DNA of 64,000 nt from a virus: positions 21,588 to 85,587 of IMG/VR virus record IMGVR_UViG_3300028883_000041; one strand, given 5' to 3'. The position numbers were made by a program, and so were the translations under genes. Every line of letters starts with the position of its first letter. Positions within the stretch are counted from its first letter, which is position 1. The notes beneath the pieces are model-generated. The model had not been told where the DNA came from, did no database searches, and saw only the letters and a list, made by a program, of their open reading frames with translations. Shown piece after piece: positions 7,923 to 16,640 of the stretch.

Positions 7923-8747
7923 TTACTCTGTGAGTTTGTGGCACCATTCTCTAAATTTGTTTTCTATCCTATCCCAGATGCTTTGGATAAACGTTTCTAT
8001 GGAAGTAGCACTTATCTCATCATCAACCAGTTTCTTAGTGACTTCTTTCAAGAATATCATCTGGTCATTGATGAAACAATCAAACTCTGCTTTCATTCTC
8101 CAAAACTCTAAACCAGTCATAATCTTTCTGACTGAGCCATCGGATTTGATACCATATTTGCTTTCTTTACCGTCTTTTATGATGACTTTTTCTATCATCT
8201 CTTTATCGAATATCTTAGGCATCTCTTCTTCTCCACCAACTGAATAGTCATCATGATAATACTTCTCAGCATCATCGTAGCATTTGATTTTGTTCATGGT
8301 ATCATCGTAGCTCTTTGTTTTTATAGCACTAAGGTCTCCAGCAGAGGATTGAAAATGGTCTGCTATTGACTCTATCTCCAGTGTTCTGTCTCTTTCTGGT
8401 ATATCAAAAGCCTCATCATGACATAGAGATGTGTATCTCTGCTTCATACGATAATCATAGTCATCGAACAACGCACTTTTTATATCTCCAGATACATAGG
8501 CTATGAACTTCTTATCACTATCATCTTCCTTTTCTATGATGAATAATTTATCAGTTATCTCGTCTCTAAAGAGAGGGGGATAGTAACCATCACGATATTT
8601 TATATCAATGTTGTTGTCAAGCCAACCCATAAGAGTTATGTCTTTTGATACTAACTCTTTATTCACAGATGAAATAGTTATTCTATTCATCTTTTTACCT
8701 TCACAAATCCACCACAGTTTTTCTATTAGTTCTCTGTCTTCAGTCAT
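7923..8747 (-). CDS. Unknown protein
   Basis: 274 residues, charged, with many Asp/Glu and Lys. Overlaps the gene before it by 8 bases, so it is part of the minus-strand run that begins with the SF2 helicase. No motif for catalysis or DNA binding is visible. The ends (WWICEGKK near the start and FREWCHKL near the end) have single cysteines only. Codon use matches the neighbours. Real gene by length, overlap and spacing; function unknown. Confidence 0.6.
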   Translation of the reverse strand: MTEDRELIEKLWWICEGKKMNRITISSVNKELVSKDITLMGWLDNNIDIKYRDGYYPPLFRDEITDKLFIIEKEDDSDKKFIAYVSGDIKSALFDDYDYRMKQRYTSLCHDEAFDIPERDRTLEIESIADHFQSSAGDLSAIKTKSYDDTMNKIKCYDDAEKYYHDDYSVGGEEEMPKIFDKEMIEKVIIKDGKESKYGIKSDGSVRKIMTGLEFWRMKAEFDCFINDQMIFLKEVTKKLVDDEISATSIETFIQSIWDRIENKFREWCHKLTE

Positions 8748-9045
8748 CGTAAGTCACTGCTCCTTGATGTTCCATTGACACACGGAATTTGATATAATTA
8801 TTATCAAGCATTTTAACTTCTGCTTCTATTTCTATGGCTTTATTATGTTCTATTATGATATCATATCTATCTCCAAGTTCTTCTTTAAATTTACATCTAC
8901 CTAATACAGCAACTCTTACCAACTCATTACCTAATGAGATAGGGTCTATACTATCTGTTAAATCAAAATACATCTGGAAATACATATAATATTCCATAGC
9001 ACCTTTTCTCAGTTTATTGTTTTCATCATGCACATTATTCTGCAT
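8740..9045 (-). CDS. Unknown small protein
   Basis: 101 residues, overlapping both neighbours by 8-11 bases as in tightly coupled viral operons. Predicted mixed alpha/beta; the segment IEIEAEVKMLDNNYIKFRVSM has alternating hydrophobic residues typical of beta strands. No recognised motif. Confidence 0.55.
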   Translation of the reverse strand: MQNNVHDENNKLRKGAMEYYMYFQMYFDLTDSIDPISLGNELVRVAVLGRCKFKEELGDRYDIIIEHNKAIEIEAEVKMLDNNYIKFRVSMEHQGAVTYDD

Positions 9046-9286
9046 TCTTAATCTCCTCTATTATTTCTTCTAATATTCCATCTTCTACTTCATAATGGAA
9101 GGCAATTCGATTGATTAATTTAACAAAGAACTCATCCTTTGGATACCGTCCAACGTCATAAAACCATTCTTCTTCATATCTATCTCCTCTAAATATATCA
9201 TTTAGAACTGCTTTTGTTAATGGATGAAATGATTTATCATTATTATAATCATAATATCCATCTCTAAATTTGTCTTTTTTACTCAT
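9035..9286 (-). CDS. Unknown small acidic protein
   Basis: 83 residues, overlapping the helicase gene by 8 bases. Begins MSKKDKFRDGYYDYNN and ends in a strongly acidic helix (EDGILEEIIEEIKNAE). No recognised motif. Its position directly behind the helicase suggests translational coupling and possibly a regulatory partner. Confidence 0.55.
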   Translation of the reverse strand: MSKKDKFRDGYYDYNNDKSFHPLTKAVLNDIFRGDRYEEEWFYDVGRYPKDEFFVKLINRIAFHYEVEDGILEEIIEEIKNAE

Positions 9287-10823
9287 TGAAATTCACCTCT
9301 TCTATTATTTCTAATTCTGGTATTCGTTCTAAGAAGGTTCCGTCCAGAATTACATCGAACCCTTCTGCTCTCCAAGCTTTCACTCGTTCTACAGAGTGCT
9401 CCCATAAATATTCACAGTTGTTTGCGTAGTCTATGAATATAGCATTATTCTTATCAGCAGATGTTCTGATTAAACGACCCAATGTCTGGATGCTTCTGGT
9501 CTTACTCTTCCATGTACCAGCCAATACCATTGCACCTAAGTTAGGAAAGTCAAACCCTTCTCCTACTAATTGGACCGTGCATATCATGATATCTATCTCA
9601 TCAGTATTCATCCACTTATCAAACATCTCTTCTCTGTCTGGATGGTTAGCATCTACACCTACAGCTCTACCCATAGTTTCTTCATCTAAGCTCATCATGG
9701 CTTCCAGCATTTTGATATGTTTTACCCTATCAGTAAGCACTAAAACTTTCTTACCTTTTAACATCCATTTGGCAGCTTCTGTTACTATGAGTGAGTTTCT
9801 ATGGTCATTATAAACAATATAGTCTTCTACTATCTCATTATACTTCTTGTTTCTTGGATAAGACCTCTGTCCTACTGGTCTAAATATCACTGTTGCTTCG
9901 GTTGCTCTACCCATCTCTACCAAGTCTTTCTGTGTTATTTTTCCTACTACTGGACCAAGATATCCAAGATAGATTATGTCAGTATTATCAGACCTCATAT
10001 TTACTGTTCCAGATAGACCTATTCTATAGTATGCATTAACAGCATCTAATATCTCTCTGGACTGCTTTGTTGAGGCATGATGACATTCATCATAGATGAC
10101 AGTACCCACATCTCTCAAAAACAGTCTACAAAGCTCATACTCCTCTTGTTTTTTAGAATTAGTCTTATAGTATATGTTATGGGTATAACTTCTCGTAGCG
10201 ACCATAAAAACAGCCTTATTTTTGATTTGGTAAACCCTTGGCATATCAGTTTCTTGCATATCAAAATGGTTCTTCATTCTGGCAACCCATTGTTTTTCTA
10301 AGGTGGCGTTAGGCACGACAATAAGAGTTTTAGTTTTGAATAAATTAATCAGAAACATGGCAAGTTCTGTCTTACCTCCACCAGTACCAACATCTACTAT
10401 ACAACGACCATCATACTCAATGATTTCATCAACTACAGCATCTTGAAAATCAAAGAGGTTAATATCATTATATGTTTCTATTTCTTCATACTCTATTGGT
10501 GTTATAAAGTTGCCTTCAACCTCACTATCTGGATATAGACCTAAGACCAGATACCATAATCCAGCTGGAAAAGTCAGTCTCCACTTATCAAGCAGATGAA
10601 TTCTTCCATCCCAATCAAGCCACTCTCTTTTCTTATCAAGTAAATCGAGTTCTTCTTTTCTGGTCTTGGCTCTTGACATCTTATGAGTAATCTCACTAAG
10701 TCTGTAATCTCTTACCCTTTCTTTTTCTGGATGCTCGTATGACATAACAGAACGTAGTCTTGATATCTGTTCTTTTGTAGCATCTCTCAATTCTGCATGT
10801 ATGTTACCTATTATTATTTTCAA
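9279..10823 (-). CDS. Superfamily 2 DNA/RNA helicase (XPB/UvsW-like)
   Basis: 514 residues with the full SF2 motif set: Walker A GTGGGKT (146-152), Walker B DECHH (245-249), SGT (271-273), GEGFDFP (421-427) and QTLGRLIR (446-453). The N-terminal 120 residues are helical and charged and may be a DNA-binding domain. The motif spacing resembles XPB, RecG-like or phage T4 UvsW helicases, which unwind branched DNA during recombination-dependent replication. It heads an operon of small overlapping unknown genes and overlaps the zinc-ribbon gene before it by 20 bases. A DNA role is inferred from the recombination neighbours. Confidence 0.85.
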   Translation of the reverse strand: MKIIIGNIHAELRDATKEQISRLRSVMSYEHPEKERVRDYRLSEITHKMSRAKTRKEELDLLDKKREWLDWDGRIHLLDKWRLTFPAGLWYLVLGLYPDSEVEGNFITPIEYEEIETYNDINLFDFQDAVVDEIIEYDGRCIVDVGTGGGKTELAMFLINLFKTKTLIVVPNATLEKQWVARMKNHFDMQETDMPRVYQIKNKAVFMVATRSYTHNIYYKTNSKKQEEYELCRLFLRDVGTVIYDECHHASTKQSREILDAVNAYYRIGLSGTVNMRSDNTDIIYLGYLGPVVGKITQKDLVEMGRATEATVIFRPVGQRSYPRNKKYNEIVEDYIVYNDHRNSLIVTEAAKWMLKGKKVLVLTDRVKHIKMLEAMMSLDEETMGRAVGVDANHPDREEMFDKWMNTDEIDIMICTVQLVGEGFDFPNLGAMVLAGTWKSKTRSIQTLGRLIRTSADKNNAIFIDYANNCEYLWEHSVERVKAWRAEGFDVILDGTFLERIPELEIIEEVNFNE

Positions 10824-11154
10824 TGTTATAACCTCTCTTTTTCATCTCATCTACTATGTTTTTAGTTGTAGCCATCCTAATATATTTAGGAGTAGGTAAT
10901 CTTGGTATTGTTTCTTCTTGTGGTGTTGGTATTATTGGCAACTCCTTTATCTCTATACAGAAATCTGCTTTTTCGATAAATTCTGGATGGTCTTCTACAT
11001 CATGTAAAATCGGATAAATAACATCACCGTTCCAACCACATCTACAAGAGATATGATTATATAAATCAAATTCAACACCAAGTAATACTTCATGGTTACA
11101 TCTTGGACACATAATATGTTGACAATCATATTCTGTAATTATTTCCATTATCAT
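10804..11154 (-). CDS. Zinc-ribbon protein
   Basis: 116 residues. CQHIMCPRCNHE and, about 20 residues later, SCRCGWNGD give a four-cysteine zinc ribbon in the first 45 residues. A Pro-rich linker (IIPTPQEETIPRLPTP) leads to a short helical tail. ATG 11154 follows the GAGATTGA context at the end of the gene before it. Unknown role; possibly binds nucleic acid for the helicase encoded next. Confidence 0.55.
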   Translation of the reverse strand: MIMEIITEYDCQHIMCPRCNHEVLLGVEFDLYNHISCRCGWNGDVIYPILHDVEDHPEFIEKADFCIEIKELPIIPTPQEETIPRLPTPKYIRMATTKNIVDEMKKRGYNIENNNR

Positions 11155-11155
11155 T

Positions 11156-11599
11156 TCAATCTCTCCTTATCTCAATTCTTGCTTCACCATCATCGCCTAC
11201 TACTAATTGCATATGCTGGAAGTGTATTATTCTATCTCTATACTCTTCATTCCCTCTTGGGTCAATAGGACTAACTATAACTTCTATACCTTTTTCATTT
11301 TCTAATATAACAGTATAACATTTACCATGAACCATTAACATCTGGTCTTCTGCTACTCTGGTTTTTGTAGTTATTGTTCTAATCTGGTCTGCAACTATAT
11401 CAGTAGGTTTGGATATCTCTTCCAACTCTTTTTCTATCTTCATAAGTTCTAATCGCTTGTTTTCTTTTGCATCTTGAATTTTTATTAATAGTAAATCTCT
11501 GTCTTCTCGCTTTTCTGGTATAGGTATTGTCTTGATATATTCTAACAGTTCTTCATCTGACATTCTTTCTATTTCATTTCTTTTCTTCTCGTTGTACAT
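11156..11599 (-). CDS. Unknown protein with coiled-coil N-terminus
   Basis: 147 residues. The first 65 residues are a charged helix likely to form a coiled coil (MSDEELLEYIKT... KIEKELEEISK). The rest looks beta-rich (CYTVILENEKGIEVIVSPI; LVVGDDGEARIEIRR). Starts inside the end of the AbrB-like gene, with a 26-base overlap. Not recognised. Confidence 0.55.
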   Translation of the reverse strand: MYNEKKRNEIERMSDEELLEYIKTIPIPEKREDRDLLLIKIQDAKENKRLELMKIEKELEEISKPTDIVADQIRTITTKTRVAEDQMLMVHGKCYTVILENEKGIEVIVSPIDPRGNEEYRDRIIHFQHMQLVVGDDGEARIEIRRD

Positions 11600-11801
11600 T
11601 TAACCAATCTTCCTTATCTAAAAACACATATTGGTGTTGTGATAAATCTCGTCCTCCTTCTACTGGACGTTGCTTTTCTATGACTAACAATGTGAGGAAA
11701 TCTCCATCTTGTATATCATATAGTTTTCTTACGGTCTTTGGTATTGTAACCCTACCGTTCTTCTGGACTTCTACCAGTATCTCTCTGTTTTTTAAACTCA
11801 T
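11574..11801 (-). CDS. AbrB/MazE-like DNA-binding protein
   Basis: 75 residues. The N-terminal half, ILVEVQKNGRVTIPKTVRKLYDIQDGDFLTL, is the swapped-hairpin (looking-glass) fold of AbrB, SpoVT and MazE proteins. Members dimerise and bind DNA as transition-state regulators or antitoxins. No toxin gene adjoins it: the neighbours are a winged-helix P-loop protein and a coiled-coil protein, so a transcription regulator is more likely. It overlaps the gene before it by 4 bases. Confidence 0.8.
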   Translation of the reverse strand: MSLKNREILVEVQKNGRVTIPKTVRKLYDIQDGDFLTLLVIEKQRPVEGGRDLSQHQYVFLDKEDWLNVQREEKK

Positions 11802-12712
11802 AGTATTGCCTCCTCTATTCTTCTTACAAAGTTAAAATTACAAGTAAATTCTGTTATGAACTTATCTTCTGGTAAGTTAGATTTGATTACTCCTACTTCT
11901 TTTTTACCAAGTTTCTTAGGTTCAGTAGGAACAAAACTGGTGTTCATAAATACTGTCTTACCAAAATCATAGTATCCATTGTATAAGTCTTCAATATAAT
12001 TGTTAAGTCTGATACTCTTTTCTCTGTCTTTCTTCATAAGTTCTGGTGTAGCAAATATCACTAACCTTACATTGTCCTCTTTAATGAGTGTATCTATAAC
12101 TTTATCTCCGTTAGGATAGACATTATCTAATATGATTGTCATCATAGTTTCTTGACCTAATACATCTCTGGCTATGAAATATCTTTTCAGATAGTCTTCT
12201 TGAGAGGCTACAAATCCTCTATATCCTTTGAAAGCATTAGGTAACAGCTTGGACCAATGACTCAAATGATAATACAATATTTTCTTGGCTGCTTTTTTAT
12301 CTCGTCCTATAATTAAGGTAGGCTCACCAGATTTTATTGATGCTAAGGTTGCTGTTGTTGTTTTACCAGTTAATCTTCCCCATAGATTTATATATAAACC
12401 ATATTTATTAATGTCTTCTATCAATCCTTTTTGGTATTTGTAAAGGACTATATTATCTGGTTTATATCCATCTACAAAGAACATGGTCATTGGTCTTCCT
12501 CTTTTACTCACACTAACACTATATGATTTTACTAACTTTCTATTCATCAGATGATTAAGATGGTCATACAGTGTTGTTCGTGGTATCTCGATATAATTTA
12601 ACAGTTCATCTCTATATGATGCTCCTTTCAGCTTTAAAAGATTGTAAATCGTATTACAAACTGGACAGTCTGTTAAATCATCTAACTCATTATGATAAAT
12701 CAACTTCTTCAT
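11798..12712 (-). CDS. Winged-helix protein with terminase-like P-loop ATPase domain
   Basis: 304 residues from ATG 12712 (an in-frame TTG lies at 12721); TTTATATA-like box at 12738-12747. Two cysteines (CPVC, about 16-19) begin it; residues 25-85 are a winged helix with a recognition helix in IPRTTLYDHLNHLMNRKLV and a wing at VSKRGRP. A P-loop domain follows: GRLTGKTTT (Walker A, about 113-121), then MTIILDNVYPNGD as a Walker B candidate and VIFATPE as a possible coupling motif. The P-loop pattern (G-R-x-x-GKT, then ILD, then ATPE) is like the ATPase half of large terminases, but no nuclease half follows. Could be a DNA-binding ATPase that regulates transcription or packaging. Fold assignment tentative. 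Confidence 0.6.
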   Translation of the reverse strand: MKKLIYHNELDDLTDCPVCNTIYNLLKLKGASYRDELLNYIEIPRTTLYDHLNHLMNRKLVKSYSVSVSKRGRPMTMFFVDGYKPDNIVLYKYQKGLIEDINKYGLYINLWGRLTGKTTTATLASIKSGEPTLIIGRDKKAAKKILYYHLSHWSKLLPNAFKGYRGFVASQEDYLKRYFIARDVLGQETMMTIILDNVYPNGDKVIDTLIKEDNVRLVIFATPELMKKDREKSIRLNNYIEDLYNGYYDFGKTVFMNTSFVPTEPKKLGKKEVGVIKSNLPEDKFITEFTCNFNFVRRIEEAIL

Positions 12713-12771
12713 TCTATTCAATACGTTAAAAAGGGTAATATATAAAAGTTTCGATAAAAATAGTTAGAAGC

Positions 12772-13332
12772 CTAATCATCTTCATTTTCTATTTCTTCTC
12801 TAATCTTAGCCAGATGTATTGAAAACGAGTCTTCATTAGATTTGGCAACTGTTTTACTTCTACGTTCTTTAGGTGTAGCGAGTAATTCTTTTTGAACACG
12901 AAGATATTCTTTAGTATAATCAGAAATAGTTTTATGATTGGATTTTAATAGTTGTACTGCTTCTTTAACCCCTTGGAATTCTGAACGTTCATCAAAGATA
13001 GCAAGTTTGGACGCACTTCTCCAAGCACCTTTGAGCTGGATAAACCCTAACATGATTAACATTTTATCTTTAGGATTACCCCCTTGAGCCATAATCTCTT
13101 TAAGATGTTCTCTGAAAAGATTACGTTCTATCTGGCAGTTACCATGCTCTTGATATACTTTACACCCATGCTGGGCAAATATACAGTTATCGCAACGAGT
13201 ATAAGTATACTCAATAAAATCTTCTGTTTCAAGTAGTATAATTTTTTCATCTGCATCTACAACAGCTGAAGGCATGTTAATAAAGTCTTCGTTTTCTAAA
13301 TCTGTCATAGGGTTAGGCAAATCTTCACTCAT
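12772..13332 (-). CDS. Candidate small terminase subunit or packaging accessory protein
   Basis: 186 residues, divergent from the large terminase and sharing its promoter region. Residues about 47-67 have four cysteines (CDNC, GC, NC), a likely metal site. The rest is helical; the C-terminal 90 residues contain coiled-coil-like and basic segments (TPKERRSKTVAKS). Small terminases are helical, DNA-binding, and encoded next to the large subunit, which is the basis of the call. No helix-turn-helix is clear, so this is an inference from position. Confidence 0.4.
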   Translation of the reverse strand: MSEDLPNPMTDLENEDFINMPSAVVDADEKIILLETEDFIEYTYTRCDNCIFAQHGCKVYQEHGNCQIERNLFREHLKEIMAQGGNPKDKMLIMLGFIQLKGAWRSASKLAIFDERSEFQGVKEAVQLLKSNHKTISDYTKEYLRVQKELLATPKERRSKTVAKSNEDSFSIHLAKIREEIENEDD

Positions 13333-13351
13333 GAGTTATATTACAAGAAAG

Positions 13352-13360
13352 TATATATAA
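13352..13360. promoter_or_regulatory. Shared palindromic TATA box for two divergent packaging genes
   Basis: TATATATAA is centred about 27 nt before ATG 13383 on the plus strand and about 24 nt before ATG 13332 on the minus strand. Only 50 bases separate the two start codons and there is no other TATA-like site, so one box probably serves both genes, with nearly leaderless transcripts. Confidence 0.55.
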
Positions 13361-13382
13361 AGGTAGTCACTCTCATATAATC

Positions 13383-15014
13383 ATGGACAGCGATGATATC
13401 ATACATAAGATTGCCAGAGGGATGGTAGAAAATCCAGTATTATTCATCGAGCAGACCATGGGAAGAACACCTTACTATTATCAAGAAGAGTTGCTTAGAA
13501 GTGAGGATAGGTTCTTAGTAGCATGTTGGGCAAGACAGACTGGTAAGAGTTGGATAGTTAGACAGAAGGCTATCTATGAAGCTTTTACTAAACCAGACCA
13601 ATTGATTATTATTATCTCAGCAACAGAAAGACAAGCACTACATTTCTATCGTTTGATGATGCAAGAGATAGAGAGTTCTGATTTGTTGGTTAATGAGATA
13701 GCAAGATTTACTAAGACCATGGCAGTTCTAAAAAACGGTAGTCAGATTATCTGTCTGGCACCAAGTGAGAAATCTGTCAGAGGTTACTCAGCAGATATGG
13801 TTATCTTAGATGAAGCAGATTTTATACCAAGAGAAGTAATCGTTGCTGTAGAACAGACCATAGTAGCAAGAAGAGGAAAGATGATAATGATATCTACCCC
13901 ATCACCAGAAGGTGTGGGAGGATTATTCTATCAATACTTTAATGATGCTATGGAAGCACATAAGAGAGGAGAAGAATTTGGAAGTGCTGGATATAAAGCA
14001 TTTCATTATGATTACACAGTAGGCTTACAAGTCACTCGTAAAGAAGGTAAGCATTGGGTTACTCAGTTGGACCCAGAAATGGTTAGAAGAAAACAACAGA
14101 CCATGGCTGAGTGGGAGTGGAAGAGAGAATACATGGCTACATGGGCTGATGATGTAGGAACGTATTACAACAGATTACATATAGAAGCATGTACCAATCC
14201 AGATTATAAGATGGTCTATAGACAGTTAGAGAAAGGAGTTAAAGAATATGTTGGAGAATTCCCAGACCAATTTGGTGGAGTGACTTTCGCTGGGATGGAT
14301 TTTGCTAAGCAAATAGACAACACTGTCTTATGTATTATTAGAATGGTCTCTGATGGTAAATATAAGATAGTTTATTTCTTAGAAATGAATGGAACAGACT
14401 ATGCTAAGCAAGGTGCATATATCATAGCAGCAATAACAAAATACAGAGTAGAAAAAGCATGGGCTGATAGAACTGGTGTAGGAGAAGCTTTTGTTGATTA
14501 CCTTAATAGGATTACCAGAAATTCTAACGCTTCATTATATCTTCAACAAATTGAACCAGTATATTTAACTAACATGAAGAAACAAGAAATATTTGGTAAT
14601 TCTTTTCCTTATGTAGCACAACAATTAGTAGAGTTTCCAGTCCATAAACAATTCAAACAAGAGATGATACATCTTAAGAGAGAAGTAACTCCAGAAGGGA
14701 ACTTGAAGATAGTAGGACCAGAAGAGATGAGTGATGTCAATGATGATTACCCAATGGCTTTTGCTCTGGCTATGATGTGTGAATATAATCCTAACTATGG
14801 ACCAGCCTTTGTACAAAATACTCCTTCTTATGCTGATAGTCCTATTCATAAAGAAAGACAACGAGATGCTTTTAGTGAAAAACAGATACCAGCTTATAGA
14901 GATGATGATGACTTATCTATGTTCTATAATCCAGATAAATTAAATACTACCTTTGGTTTTTCTTTCAATAGAGGTAGTGCAAGAGGTAGAAAAAGAAGGA
15001 AAGATTTATTATAA
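13383..15014 (+). CDS. terL: Large terminase subunit
   Basis: 543 residues, a normal length for the family. ATPase half: WARQTGKS (Walker A, 49-56), MVILDEADF (Walker B, 139-147) and ISTPSPEG (170-177). Nuclease half: D306 (GMDFAKQ), D362 (WADRTGVGE) and D454/D455 (NDDYPMAFAL), the acidic triad of the RNase H-like fold. It pumps DNA into proheads through the portal and cuts concatemers. It is the only structural-module gene on the plus strand and converges with the distal fibre gene (stops three bases apart). The basic tail (RGRKRRK) may contact DNA or portal. Confidence 0.95.
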   Translation: MDSDDIIHKIARGMVENPVLFIEQTMGRTPYYYQEELLRSEDRFLVACWARQTGKSWIVRQKAIYEAFTKPDQLIIIISATERQALHFYRLMMQEIESSDLLVNEIARFTKTMAVLKNGSQIICLAPSEKSVRGYSADMVILDEADFIPREVIVAVEQTIVARRGKMIMISTPSPEGVGGLFYQYFNDAMEAHKRGEEFGSAGYKAFHYDYTVGLQVTRKEGKHWVTQLDPEMVRRKQQTMAEWEWKREYMATWADDVGTYYNRLHIEACTNPDYKMVYRQLEKGVKEYVGEFPDQFGGVTFAGMDFAKQIDNTVLCIIRMVSDGKYKIVYFLEMNGTDYAKQGAYIIAAITKYRVEKAWADRTGVGEAFVDYLNRITRNSNASLYLQQIEPVYLTNMKKQEIFGNSFPYVAQQLVEFPVHKQFKQEMIHLKREVTPEGNLKIVGPEEMSDVNDDYPMAFALAMMCEYNPNYGPAFVQNTPSYADSPIHKERQRDAFSEKQIPAYRDDDDLSMFYNPDKLNTTFGFSFNRGSARGRKRRKDLL

Positions 15015-15016
15015 TC

Positions 15017-16639
15017 TTACCAATCGTAATTTTCTGTTATAGAATACAGAGCTATTGATGAGGTATTTCCTACATTGACTGTATTAGCTTCTATTTTGAC
15101 CCTATATTGTCTTGTAGAACTAACTACTGGAGTAACTGCAACTTCTAATGTCCAGTATTCTGTTAACGTTTCATCAGCATCACAAGCTTCACAATTATGA
15201 GTGTCAGAACCACAAGAAGTCCAAGAACCTAAAGTAGGACTGCTATCTCTGTATTGTAAAGTCATAGTAATGCTTTGACTTCCTAACCAAGTTTCAGTTA
15301 ATTCATTATACCAACCAATAGTAATACATTTCCCTCTTAAATCGAGTTGACTACAACCTTCAGATATATTTATAGGTAAATAAATTATATTCTCATGAGT
15401 TCCTTGAGACCAACTTTCAGCTAAATGATTATGATATGTAGCATCATCCCAATCAAAATTAGCAGTATCTCCAGTCGCATTAAGATAATTCTCAAATGTA
15501 TGAGTTCTCTTTCTTGTTTCAGTAACTGTCAAATCATTGACTGTAACATCTTTAAGATTAGCATCCCCAGCGTTATCTACATAATAGGTTGTACCACCAG
15601 CAAAATTGACTTGACCAGTTACACTGAGAGCACCAGTAACATCAAGCGTTTCTGCTACAGTACCACTACCAGTTATATCTACATCATGAACTGTAGTTTT
15701 TCCAGTAACATCTAAAGTCTCAGTAACAGTTCCGCTACCTCCTATGACTAAATCATCTACTGTAGTTAATCCAGTTACATCGAGAGTTTCTGCAATAGTA
15801 CCAGACCCACCTATTACAATATCATCCACTGTGGTTAATCCAGTGATGTCTAAAGTCTCTGCTATTGTACCGCTACCACCAATAACTAAATCATCAACGG
15901 TTGTAAGACCAGTTACATCTAACGTCTCTGCTATGGTTCCACTTCCTCCAACAACTAAATCATCTATAGTTCCAATTTTGGTTACGGTTAAATTGTCTGG
16001 AACAGTAATAGTTCCAGATGTCATTGTTAAAAGGACTTTCCCTTTATAATCTTTAACTCTCATAGACTCTTCGTTTAATGATATCCATTCATTAGCTCTA
16101 ACTTCTGGATAATCATCACTATGAAGATTAGTTACAGCAGATACGCCACTGGCTGCATCTCTGGTTATTAACGCTATTGGTAATACATTATCTGGTATTT
16201 CAGCATCAGAACCACTCTCCCAAACATAAAATACTTCTCCACTTTCATCTCTGATATTACCAACACTGTCGGTAATACTATCAGCAGCTTCATTAACGTA
16301 AATACCTACTATTCTCTCACCAGCTACTGTTGTTTCTTGATATAAATCTGTAACAAGAATATTAGTTGTTCCACTTGTGAACCACCATCTCCCATTTACT
16401 AAAGCTGCACCAGATGATATATCGAAAGAAGTTCCAGCACCACTGCTGATACCAAGACCCCATCTAACTCTTGATTGTGGACCTAAATCTAACATATCTT
16501 CTATAGTTCTTTGAGCATTGGTAAGTATAGACCTTTCATTTCCAGAAGCATTCCACTGCATATCTTCTATTACTATACCTCCACCGTCTTGAACATTTGA
16601 TTGAGTTATATGTCTTTTACTAATTGATTCTTTTGCCAT
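15017..16639 (-). CDS. Tail fibre protein with tandem IGGSGT repeats
   Basis: 540 residues. The N-terminal 200 residues look like a beta-rich attachment part (QSRVRWGLGISSGAGTSF...). Five tandem units of about 22 residues, VDDLVIGGSGTIAETLDVTG and variants, follow at about residues 220-330 and likely form a beta-helical shaft. The end has four cysteines (CGSDTHNCEACD plus one earlier) and a beta-rich receptor-binding-like region. Last gene of the tail operon, directly behind tail protein I, the usual fibre position in contractile-tailed phages. The same repeat family occurs in the protein at 21328-24177. Confidence 0.75.
   Translation of the reverse strand: MAKESISKRHITQSNVQDGGGIVIEDMQWNASGNERSILTNAQRTIEDMLDLGPQSRVRWGLGISSGAGTSFDISSGAALVNGRWWFTSGTTNILVTDLYQETTVAGERIVGIYVNEAADSITDSVGNIRDESGEVFYVWESGSDAEIPDNVLPIALITRDAASGVSAVTNLHSDDYPEVRANEWISLNEESMRVKDYKGKVLLTMTSGTITVPDNLTVTKIGTIDDLVVGGSGTIAETLDVTGLTTVDDLVIGGSGTIAETLDITGLTTVDDIVIGGSGTIAETLDVTGLTTVDDLVIGGSGTVTETLDVTGKTTVHDVDITGSGTVAETLDVTGALSVTGQVNFAGGTTYYVDNAGDANLKDVTVNDLTVTETRKRTHTFENYLNATGDTANFDWDDATYHNHLAESWSQGTHENIIYLPINISEGCSQLDLRGKCITIGWYNELTETWLGSQSITMTLQYRDSSPTLGSWTSCGSDTHNCEACDADETLTEYWTLEVAVTPVVSSTRQYRVKIEANTVNVGNTSSIALYSITENYDW
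15640..15990 (-). repeat. Five tandem ~66-bp coding repeats in the fibre gene
   Basis: Each unit encodes (I/V)DD(L/I)V(I/V)GGSGT(I/V)xETLD(V/I)TG. The units differ mostly at third codon positions, so the protein is better conserved than the DNA. The same unit is found around 21960-22290. Confidence 0.8.
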
Positions 16640-16640
16640 T

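Noticed and set aside
11574-11801. Toxin-antitoxin pair based on the MazE-like fold
   Set aside because: No toxin-like partner adjoins it; neighbours are a coiled-coil protein and a winged-helix ATPase.
15425-16049. Open frames on the plus strand across the fibre repeats
   Set aside because: They are mirror frames of the tandem fibre repeats; codon use and gene order support only the minus-strand gene. The same applies to the plus-strand frame at 21941-22405.
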